Assembly: GCA_016208975.1 (NCBI GenBank)
Contig: JACQXA010000004.1
Location: forward strand, 807,015-871,014
Length of the DNA stretch: 64,000 nucleotides
Source: Nitrospinota bacterium
GTDB lineage: Bacteria > Nitrospinota_A > UBA7883 > JACRLM01
Reading direction: 5' to 3'
Made by a program: the position numbers and the translations under genes. Positions within the stretch are counted from its first letter, which is position 1; every line of letters starts with the position of its first letter. This document shows, piece by piece, positions 34,719 to 41,633 of this stretch. Below the pieces are notes generated by a model. That model ran no database searches and was not told the DNA's origin. It saw nothing but the letters and a program-made list of their open reading frames with translations.

Positions 34719-35531
34719 ATGACCGGTTACCTGGTCTCCGCCCATCCGGCCATACAGGCGCTGGCGGCCTCCATGTTCACATGGGGGTTAACGGCGCTGG
34801 GGGCGGCTTCGGTGTTCCTGCATCGGGAACCGTCCAGGAAAACGCTGGACGTGATGCTCGGGTTCGCCGGGGGGATAATGGTGGCGGCCTGTTTCTGGTC
34901 TCTGCTCGCCCCTGCCATACGGATGGCTCACGACTGGCCGGTTCCCGCGTGGTTCCCCGCGGCCACGGGATTTGTGCTGGGCGCCGGGTTTTTGAACATG
35001 GTGGACCGGTTCCTGCCCCATCTGCACCTGGGCCTGCCCATGGAATCCTCGGAAGGGGTGAAAACCAAATGGCGCCGGGCCACTCTTTTAACCCTTTCCA
35101 TAACGCTTCACAACATACCTGAAGGATTGGCCGTGGGGGTGGCGTTCGGCGCGGCGGCCCACGGTTTGCCAGAGGCCAGTTTCGCCGGGGCCGTGGCGCT
35201 GGCTTTCGGCATCGGCATACAGAACCTGCCCGAGGGAGCGGCCGTTTCCATCCCGTTGAGACGAGAAGGCCTTTCGCCATCGAGAAGTTTCTGGTACGGC
35301 CAGTTATCCGGCATGGTGGAGCCTTTGGCCGCGGTGACGGGGGCCGCCGTGTTCTTCCTCTCCCTCCCTTTCCTTCCATACGCCCTGGCGTTCGCCGCCG
35401 GGGCGATGATTTATGTGGTGGCCGAGGAGGTGATACCCGAGTCCCAGCAAGGCGGTAATGCGGATCAGGCCACCATGGGGTTCGTGGCGGGTTTTACTCT
35501 TATGATGATTCTGGATGTGGCTTCCGGTTAA
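34719..35531 (+). CDS. ZIP-family divalent metal transporter
   Basis: 270 residues with about eight membrane spans. Metal-binding motifs HNIPEGLAVG in TM4 and IQNLPEGAAVS in TM5 are typical of ZupT-like ZIP proteins importing zinc, iron or other divalent cations. In the same operon as the ferritin-like gene. A short cytoplasmic loop between TM3 and TM4 has an SSEGVKTKWRR segment and no His-rich stretch. Confidence 0.93.
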   Translation: MTGYLVSAHPAIQALAASMFTWGLTALGAASVFLHREPSRKTLDVMLGFAGGIMVAACFWSLLAPAIRMAHDWPVPAWFPAATGFVLGAGFLNMVDRFLPHLHLGLPMESSEGVKTKWRRATLLTLSITLHNIPEGLAVGVAFGAAAHGLPEASFAGAVALAFGIGIQNLPEGAAVSIPLRREGLSPSRSFWYGQLSGMVEPLAAVTGAAVFFLSLPFLPYALAFAAGAMIYVVAEEVIPESQQGGNADQATMGFVAGFTLMMILDVASG

Positions 35532-35557
35532 ACTGTATTGAAGGGGATTGTTCTGGC

Positions 35558-37171
35558 ATGATGGAAGTCAAAAACTATCACGAACGGACCAAACACCGGA
35601 TAGACCGGTACGCCGAAGGGCCCGGTTATCTGGATTGGGACACCCAGCCTAATCCTTACAGGTCTTTCACCGGAGCCCCTGTCACCCCCCTGCCCTTGAC
35701 CTCGGACGAGTTGGAGGCCACCTGGCAGGAAATCCATCAACCCGGAGCGGTAAAACCGGCCCCCATTAATTTAAATACCATGGGCGGGCTATTCGAGCTT
35801 TCCCTGGGCCTTTCGGCCTGGAAAGAATATGGCGAAGCCCGCTGGGCTTTGCGGTGCAACCCCTCCAGCGGCAACCTGCATCCCACCGAGGCGTACCTGG
35901 TATCCAACGGCACGGGTGGAATCCCTTCCGGCGTGTTTCACTATGACTGTTACAACCATCAACTGGAGTTGAGGGTGTCTCCCGCTGGCGGGTTCCCCAT
36001 GATACCCTCAGGCGCGTTTTTAATCGGCGTTTCCTCTATCCATTGGCGGGAGGCGTGGAAATATGGGGAGCGGGGTTACCGCTACAGCCAGCTGGACCTT
36101 GGCCACGCCGCCGCCGCTGTCCGCTACGCCGCCGCCACGCTGGGCTGGCGCGCCTCCATAATCCCCGATGTTTCTGACGCCGATTTAGAGACCCTTCTGG
36201 GTTTGAACCGGGCCGATGATTTTAAAAATGTGGAAATGGAACATCCAGGCTTCCTGATTCTTATAGACGCCATAAAAGACGGCTCGGCGTCTTTCGGGGC
36301 GGAATCCGCCCGGCAAGCCGCCGAAACAGCGCGGACCGGCGCATGGCATGGGGCCGCCAACGTGCTTTCAGCCACCCACGCCCATCAGTGGCCAATTATC
36401 GAGGGCGTTGCCAGCGCCGCCGTAAAACCCGCCACCGTGGAGACGCCATGGTCTATCCCCACCCGGGTGGAGCCTGTCCCCACCTTTTGCGACGAACACG
36501 CCGCCCATGTGATAAAACGCAGAAGAAGCGCCCAGGCGTTCGACGCGGAAACCACCATGCCACAGGAAAGTTTTTACAGGATGCTGGATGTGGCCCTGCC
36601 CAGGTCCGGTGTGCCACCCATGGATGCTTTTCCCTGGGAGCCCAGGATACATCTGGCCATTTTCGCGCATCGCATCGAAGGGTTGAAACCGGGGTTATAT
36701 ATCTTTCTTCGCAGGGATGGGGCATACGCCCGTCTCCGGGCCGCCATGCGGCCGGAATTTGTGTGGACCATGCCGGAGGACATCCCCCCTCACCTGCCGC
36801 TGTTCCACCTGACCACCGCCGACGGCCAGCGGGCCGCCCGCATGTTGGCCTGCCACCAGCAGATAGCCTCCGACGGGGCTTTCGCGGTGGGAATGTTATC
36901 GGAAATGGGCCTTTGCCTGAACGAGGGCGCCTGGTGGTATCGCCGCCTGTTCTGGGAAGCGGGGGCTATCGGCCAGGCTCTCTATCTTGAAGCCGAAACC
37001 ATGGGCCTGCGTGGCGCGGGGCTGGGCTGTTATTTCGACGACGCATTTCACGACATGCTGGGGCTGAAAGACCAGACCTTTCAAAGCCTGTATCATTTCA
37101 CCGTGGGAACAGCGGTGGAAGACACGCGGCTGGCCACCCTGCCTCCTTACGGGCATCTGTCTGGCAGATAG
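35558..37171 (+). CDS. SagB-type dehydrogenase with tandem nitroreductase domains
   Basis: 537 residues, two FMN-dependent nitroreductase-like domains in tandem (about 60-230 and 315-530), the architecture of stand-alone SagB/ThcOx-family proteins. Features: RCNPSSGNLHPTEAYLV in domain 1, RRSAQAFDAETTMPQESFYRML at the start of domain 2 and MGLRGAGLGCYFDD near the end. SagB enzymes oxidise azolines to azoles in peptide natural products, but no precursor peptide or cyclodehydratase is nearby. AAGGGG precedes the ATG pair at 35558. Confidence 0.9.
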   Translation: MMEVKNYHERTKHRIDRYAEGPGYLDWDTQPNPYRSFTGAPVTPLPLTSDELEATWQEIHQPGAVKPAPINLNTMGGLFELSLGLSAWKEYGEARWALRCNPSSGNLHPTEAYLVSNGTGGIPSGVFHYDCYNHQLELRVSPAGGFPMIPSGAFLIGVSSIHWREAWKYGERGYRYSQLDLGHAAAAVRYAAATLGWRASIIPDVSDADLETLLGLNRADDFKNVEMEHPGFLILIDAIKDGSASFGAESARQAAETARTGAWHGAANVLSATHAHQWPIIEGVASAAVKPATVETPWSIPTRVEPVPTFCDEHAAHVIKRRRSAQAFDAETTMPQESFYRMLDVALPRSGVPPMDAFPWEPRIHLAIFAHRIEGLKPGLYIFLRRDGAYARLRAAMRPEFVWTMPEDIPPHLPLFHLTTADGQRAARMLACHQQIASDGAFAVGMLSEMGLCLNEGAWWYRRLFWEAGAIGQALYLEAETMGLRGAGLGCYFDDAFHDMLGLKDQTFQSLYHFTVGTAVEDTRLATLPPYGHLSGR

Positions 37172-37172
37172 G

Positions 37173-37634
37173 CTAGCGGTACTCCTCCAGCCTTTCTAAC
37201 AGTTTTTCCACCGCCCGGGCTATGTCTGTGAACACAGAGATGAAATACTCGTCCCCCTGCCCGTAGGGGTCTTCTATCTCCGGGCTTTCCCTGTCCGGCA
37301 AAAGCTCGCCGAGCAGGATTATTTTTTCGGACTCGCCCGGAGCCAGCGCCAGGGCCGAGTAGTAATGGTGTTTTTCCATCACCGCAACCAGCTCCGCGTC
37401 CTCTATCATGTTCCGGGTGAGGAGCCGCGCGCGGTGGTGGCGCAAGTCCAGCTCCCACAGTTTTGCCTCCGCCACAGCTTTGGAGGCGGCTGGATTACCC
37501 TCCAGCGCCATGGTTCCGGCGGATTCGGCAAATATGTTTTTCAACCCTCTTTCCGCCGCCGCCTTCTGCAAAAGATATTCGGCGAAAGGGGAGCGGCACA
37601 GGTTGCCGGAACACACGAAAAGCACGCGGCGCAT
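37173..37634 (-). CDS. Low-molecular-weight protein-tyrosine-phosphatase family protein
   Basis: 153 residues. P-loop VCSGNLCRSP with Cys8 and Arg14, and the general-acid segment DPYGQ. The fold also occurs in arsenate reductases, but the DPYG block and length favour a tyrosine phosphatase of the Wzb/YwlE kind. It lies 6 bases after the M16 peptidase gene on the same strand. Confidence 0.92.
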   Translation of the reverse strand: MRRVLFVCSGNLCRSPFAEYLLQKAAAERGLKNIFAESAGTMALEGNPAASKAVAEAKLWELDLRHHRARLLTRNMIEDAELVAVMEKHHYYSALALAPGESEKIILLGELLPDRESPEIEDPYGQGDEYFISVFTDIARAVEKLLERLEEYR

Positions 37635-37640
37635 GATGTT

Positions 37641-38921
37641 TTACTGGCCCAGCGCCCGGTCAAAAGGCTCCACGCTTTCGAACGGCCCAAGGATGGTCAG
37701 CTTTATCCTGGAGGTGTCGAAATAACGGGCAACCGCTTCGTTGGCCATCTCCAGCGTGACCGCCTCTATCTCCGCGGCGTATTCCTCCGGCGTCTTCACC
37801 TTGCGGTGCAGGGTTTCGTGGGTGGCGTATAGCGAGGCTACGCTCATGGAATCTTCCAGCGAAAGGTCGCTCCTGCCGTTTATGTTCTCCTTGGCGCGGG
37901 AAAGCTCGTCTTGCGTTATCCCCTCGGCGGAAAGTTTTCGAACCTCGTCCATTATGCAGGCGATGGCCTCTTCGGCTTTCTTGAGGTTTACGCCGGTGGA
38001 TATTTTCAATGCCCCGGTGTCGGTATAGGCGTGCCTGCCGGAACGGATGTAATAGGCCAGCCCGCGCCGCTCCCTTATCTGGTGGAACAGCCTGGAGGAC
38101 ATGGTTCCACCCAGCGAGTTGTTTACAAGCTTTAACGCGGGCTGGTCTTCATGGTCGTCGCCTGGAATGGGAAAGCCCATAACTATGTGCGCCTGTTCGA
38201 TCTCTTTTTTGCGAAGGAAACTGCGGGTGGGAGGCGCTATGGGTTTGAACGGCGCTGACACAGGCTTTACGCCACCGGCGCCGAAGGTGAAAAACTCGCT
38301 GGCAAGTTTCAGGTTCTCTTCATGGGTAATGCCACCGGCCACCACCAGCACGCAATTTCCGGCGGTGTAGAAATGGTCGCGATAACCCAGGAAGTCCTCC
38401 CGCCTCACCCGCTGGATAACTTCTTCCGGCCCCGCTATGTCCCAACCCAAAGGCTGGTCGCCATAGAAATGCTCTTTAAAATCCATCTGGGCGCGGCTCA
38501 TGGGATCGTCATTGTACATGCGGATCTCCTCGATGATCACGCCCCGCTCCCGGTCTATCTCTTTTTCGTCGAACTTGGAGTTCAACAGCATGTCCGACAG
38601 CACGTCGTAAGCTATCCGCATTTTCCCGGCGGACAGTTTCACGAAATAGCCCACCCGCTCCTCGCCGGTGAAGGCGTTGAAGGCGCCGCCAACGCCGTCT
38701 ATGGCCGAGGCCACTGCCATGGCGTCCGGATAGCGTTTGGCGCCCTTGAAGAACATGTGTTCCATGAAATGGCTCAGGCCGTTATGCTTTTTCTCCTCGT
38801 AGCGGGAGCCCGCCGCCACCAGCATCATCACCGTGACAGACCGGGCCGACGGCATGGGGACGGTTATAACCCTGAGGCCGTTGGGCAAGGTTTCTTTAAC
38901 GAAATTATTTTCGGCTTTCAA
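37641..38921 (-). CDS. M16-family zinc peptidase (processing-peptidase-like)
   Basis: About 426 residues. N-terminal active domain with inverted zinc motif HFMEH (SHFMEHMFFKG) and downstream glutamate in EEIRMYNDDP; the inactive C-terminal half with HQIRERRGLAYYIRSG completes the clam-shell. Usually in the YmxG/PqqL-like group that degrades short peptides. The GGAG upstream fits best with a TTG at 38921 (or 38924); the frame runs back to GTG 38930. Confidence 0.93.
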   Translation of the reverse strand: MKAENNFVKETLPNGLRVITVPMPSARSVTVMMLVAAGSRYEEKKHNGLSHFMEHMFFKGAKRYPDAMAVASAIDGVGGAFNAFTGEERVGYFVKLSAGKMRIAYDVLSDMLLNSKFDEKEIDRERGVIIEEIRMYNDDPMSRAQMDFKEHFYGDQPLGWDIAGPEEVIQRVRREDFLGYRDHFYTAGNCVLVVAGGITHEENLKLASEFFTFGAGGVKPVSAPFKPIAPPTRSFLRKKEIEQAHIVMGFPIPGDDHEDQPALKLVNNSLGGTMSSRLFHQIRERRGLAYYIRSGRHAYTDTGALKISTGVNLKKAEEAIACIMDEVRKLSAEGITQDELSRAKENINGRSDLSLEDSMSVASLYATHETLHRKVKTPEEYAAEIEAVTLEMANEAVARYFDTSRIKLTILGPFESVEPFDRALGQ

Positions 38922-38930
38922 CAAAATCAC

Positions 38931-39185
38931 TCCATCAGGTTGAGCCAGGCCCTTAATGCCAGGCTTGCGTGAACATTAATTCATCATTTTATCCCACATG
39001 AGGGATGGATGGGGAAATAGAGGCGGAGGCGCTGGTTCCCGGACAAGATTTGGAAAAATGTCACCCCGAGCTTGCCGGGGCGTGATTTGGCTCATTATAA
39101 AATTGATTGTCTCCCGGGGCAAACCGGTTGTAATATTTTCACGTAAGCTTGGAGAATCTTTGAACAATCCTTTGGTTTGGGAAAA
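38931..39185. other. Gap upstream of hicBA with a REP-like hairpin
   Basis: Holds TCACCCCGAGCTTGCCGGGG followed by CGTGA at 39061-39085, the same REP-like type as at 49022-49046 and 49242-49266 in inverted orientation. Must contain the promoters for the M16 gene and hicBA; no strong hexamers seen. Confidence 0.55.
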
Positions 39186-39416
39186 ATGAAGGACCTAAGT
39201 TACCGGATCATTCTCAAGCCGGAGCCCGAAGGCGGCTTCACCGTTACCGTTCCAGGCTTGCCTGGGTGCGTTACTTACGGTGAATCCCTGGAGGAAGCTC
39301 GTGTGATGGCCGACGACGCCATTAAGGCGTATCTTCAAAGCATGGAAAAGCACGGTGAGGCCATTGTGGACGACGCTGGCACTTTTGAAAGCCAGTTGAT
39401 CGTGCATTATGCCTAA
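39186..39416 (+). CDS. hicB: HicB-family antitoxin
   Basis: 76 residues from ATG 39186 (a TTG at 39177 is also possible). Partial RNase-H-like HicB fold: YRIILKPEPEGGFTVTVPGLPGCVTYGESLEEARVMADDAI is a textbook HicB_1 segment. There is no separate DNA-binding domain at the C-terminus. It overlaps hicA by 8 bases and comes first, the reverse of the classical hicA-hicB order. Confidence 0.93.
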   Translation: MKDLSYRIILKPEPEGGFTVTVPGLPGCVTYGESLEEARVMADDAIKAYLQSMEKHGEAIVDDAGTFESQLIVHYA

Positions 39417-39627
39417 ATCCCCTGCTTTAACTTCAAAGGAAGTAATCAGAATTCTTGAAAGAAACGGGTTCGTTTTCGATCACGCCACCGGGAGTCACCG
39501 GGTTTATTATCATCAACAAAACAAACGCCGGGCGGTAGTTCCGTTCCATAAAAAAGACCTGCCAAAGGGAACTTTGATAGCCATCCTAAAAGAAGCCGGG
39601 ATACAAAGGGAAGAGTGGTCAAAATAA
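39409..39627 (+). CDS. hicA: HicA-family mRNA interferase toxin
   Basis: 72 residues with the dsRBD-like HicA fold: SKEVIRILERNGFVFDHATGSHRVYYH, whose GSH histidine is the catalytic residue, then VVPFHKKDLPKGTLIAILKEAGI. It cleaves mRNA when HicB is absent. A MITE-like hairpin element lies 20 bases downstream of the stop. Confidence 0.95.
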   Translation: MPKSPALTSKEVIRILERNGFVFDHATGSHRVYYHQQNKRRAVVPFHKKDLPKGTLIAILKEAGIQREEWSK

Positions 39628-39646
39628 TCAACCGCTCCCAATTGCT

Positions 39647-39797
39647 GGTGGTGTCTCAGTTTGAATCTCAAATAAAAGACAGATCCTTCATTTCGCTTGC
39701 GCTTCGCTCAGGATGACAATGTTATCAACGGCTTTTATATTGTCATTCTGAGCGTAAGTGAAGAATCTCCCCTGTACTTTCAAACTGAGACACTACC
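39647..39797. mobile_element. MITE-like 151-bp element with near-identical terminal inverted repeats
   Basis: The ends are inverted copies of GGT(G/A)GTGTCTCAGTTTGAA, 18 of 19 matching. Internally, arms with CGCTCAGGATGACAATG and TTGTCATTCTGAGCG also pair, so the whole element folds into a long hairpin. It codes for nothing. CCCAATT occurs on both sides (39637-39643 and 39796-39802) and may be a target duplication. A transposase with matching ends is not in the window. Confidence 0.8.
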
Positions 39798-39844
39798 CAA
39801 TTTCCCACTGTTTATAACAGCGTCTCAATACCGGCTACGCCAGC

Positions 39845-40657
39845 TTAAATCTTCCGGCCCACAGCGTATAGCGCGTTGACCGCAAGCCATATCCCCTCGG
39901 CGCTTTTGAGGGACTCCACTTCCTCCATATGCTCCCGCCGGAAATTTCCCAGACGTTCAGGGGGAATAGCGTTTACAAAACGGCGGAACCCGGCGTTCCA
40001 CACCAGGTCCCACCATTGGCCAGCGCCGGTGAGATGATAGCCCACGTTATTGGCGCCAACGTTTATGGAGCCCAGCCCGGCTTTTGCCATCAGGGTTTCA
40101 CACTCTTCCGCCGTGGCCAGTTTCTGCCACGACTGGGGCGTTTCCACCCCATATTTTTTCACCCGGTCAAAAAACATTTCCGCGATGGGCGAAAAAGAAG
40201 ATTTCTGGAAACTGGTGAACAATATCTTGCCGCCAGGCTTTACTTTTTCCATCACATGGCGCAACTGCCGCTCCATGTCTTCCACGAAGAAAATGCTGAA
40301 GGAAAAAACCGCCGCGTCAAAACTTTCGTTTGGCAGGTCTATGTACTGCATGTCCATGGGGATGAGATAGATATTGGATATGCTTTCCCCGGCGATTTTA
40401 GCCCTTGCCCGCTCCAGCATCCCCTGTGAAAAATCTATCCCCGTAACCCGCCCGCGGGGCAACGCCCCGGCCAGCGCCATGGCGGCGTGGCCTGTGCCCG
40501 TGGCCACGTCCAGAACGCTTTCGTCCCCTTTCAGGCTTAAATATCCCGGAAGCAGTTGGGCGCTTTTCTGGAAAAAACGCAGGGCCGGGTTGTCGTACCC
40601 TTCCGCCACGGCGTTGAAGGAGTCGCAAATTTTCCGTTTCAGTTCCGTTTCATCCAT
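39845..40657 (-). CDS. UbiE/COQ5-like SAM-dependent methyltransferase
   Basis: 270 residues, class I methyltransferase: motif I VLDVATGTGHAAMALA (about 63-78), acidic GIDFSQGML after strand 2, and post-motif KPGGKILFTSF. Style is that of the UbiE/Coq5 or small-molecule methyltransferase group; substrate unknown. Gene is alone, about 50 bases beyond the MITE-like element. Confidence 0.88.
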   Translation of the reverse strand: MDETELKRKICDSFNAVAEGYDNPALRFFQKSAQLLPGYLSLKGDESVLDVATGTGHAAMALAGALPRGRVTGIDFSQGMLERARAKIAGESISNIYLIPMDMQYIDLPNESFDAAVFSFSIFFVEDMERQLRHVMEKVKPGGKILFTSFQKSSFSPIAEMFFDRVKKYGVETPQSWQKLATAEECETLMAKAGLGSINVGANNVGYHLTGAGQWWDLVWNAGFRRFVNAIPPERLGNFRREHMEEVESLKSAEGIWLAVNALYAVGRKI

Positions 40658-40784
40658 AACAGGACGAAATTATACATTCAGAACGGGACCGGGGCAGGAG
40701 GTTTTTTAGATAAGCGGACGGATAGAAAATAAGTGTCCTTCCGTTCCATGGAACGGCGATGGGAGCCTGGGTTGCGTCTTCAAA

Positions 40785-41000
40785 CTACATGGCCGGAACC
40801 AGCACGGAACAATCACTCTCTTCCATCAGCGCCCGGGCCGCTTTGCTTGGAGACAAACCCGCGTCGTACATCTTCCTGTACAATACCATCTCGTGATACA
40901 TGGGGTTGATTATCTCCATGTCATAATCTGTGTCCATGTGCGCCTCGAAAAGGCGAAGCCAGCTGGCGAACACAAGGACCGGTCTTTTTCCCATTTCCAT
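40785..41000 (-). CDS. Small hypothetical protein behind an SD-sequestering hairpin
   Basis: 71 residues from ATG 41000, which lies 8 bases after GGAGG; a TTG at 41015 is inside the hairpin arm and less likely. The product is soluble, acidic in the middle (AHMDTDYDMEIINP) and has a short helix-turn pattern GLSPSKAARALME near the end that loosely resembles part of an HTH. No family recognised. Its ribosome-binding site is buried in the perfect hairpin 41010-41036. Confidence 0.6.
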   Translation of the reverse strand: MEMGKRPVLVFASWLRLFEAHMDTDYDMEIINPMYHEMVLYRKMYDAGLSPSKAARALMEESDCSVLVPAM

Positions 41001-41009
41001 TTTTAAAGC

Positions 41010-41036
41010 CTCCAAACAATTTTTAATTGTTTGGAG
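41010..41036 (-). promoter_or_regulatory. Perfect 12-bp hairpin covering the Shine-Dalgarno of the 71-aa gene
   Basis: Arms CTCCAAACAATT and AATTGTTTGGAG, 12 perfect pairs with a 3-base loop. In the transcript the 3' arm ends in GGAG, the first four bases of the GGAGG used by ATG 41000. The stem would block ribosome binding until melted or bound. It could instead be a 27-bp DNA operator dyad. Confidence 0.7.
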
Positions 41037-41349
41037 AGTTCAATTGCAACTGTGATGCCAACACTCTTTCGCCATTATCCAGCTTTCCGGCTTATTTGAA
41101 GGCGCCTGAAAAGCTCCCAGCGATTATCTGAAAAACAATGTGTTGTGCGAAGCTGAAGACATTTGTCCGCCTCCATCTTTTACATCCATAAAGTTGACGC
41201 TTCCAGGCGGTGACAAATTTACGGGTTTGAAAATTGACGCCCCGCGTCAAACATCTCGCCAACATAGCGCCCTCTCCCCTCGCGCCTGGACTGCAAAATT
41301 TATACTGCCCGTGCTAACATGAAAAAAAGAGCGAATAGGATGTGGAACC
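41037..41349. other. Gene-free divergent region with a 17-bp palindrome
   Basis: About 310 bases between the hairpin-controlled gene and the small lipoprotein. The notable element is TTGACGC-CCC-GCGTCAA at 41234-41250, perfect 7-bp arms about 100 bases before the lipoprotein start. A loose TTTATACTG near 41299 could be a -10 region. No gene seen. Confidence 0.5.
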
Positions 41350-41553
41350 ATGAAAACCACCGGATTCATAGCGCTGGTCATAGTGGCGTTATTGACCAGT
41401 TCATGCGCCACTACCCGCCAGGATCAAAAATATATCGCCATAGGCGCAGGCGTGGGAGCGGCCACCATAGTTTTATTGGGAACCCCTTTAAGCGGAGTGG
41501 TGGTAGGCGCGGCGGCTGGAGGAGCGGCCGGTTACGCGCTCTCCCGGTATTAA
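41350..41553 (+). CDS. Small lipoprotein with glycine-zipper segment
   Basis: 67 residues: signal peptide with lipobox LTSSC (Cys19), then a Gly/Ala-rich stretch IGAGVGAATIVLLGTPLSGVVVGAAAGGAAGYALS of the glycine-zipper type seen in Slp/OmpA-linked small lipoproteins. It would be an outer- or inner-membrane-anchored lipoprotein. Function unknown. Confidence 0.78.
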   Translation: MKTTGFIALVIVALLTSSCATTRQDQKYIAIGAGVGAATIVLLGTPLSGVVVGAAAGGAAGYALSRY

Positions 41554-41633
41554 TAAAATTGCGAAACAACCGGTTTCCAAACCGGCAAAAGCCATCCAGC
41601 CGGTTGAACAAAAGGGGAGGCGTAGTTACACCC

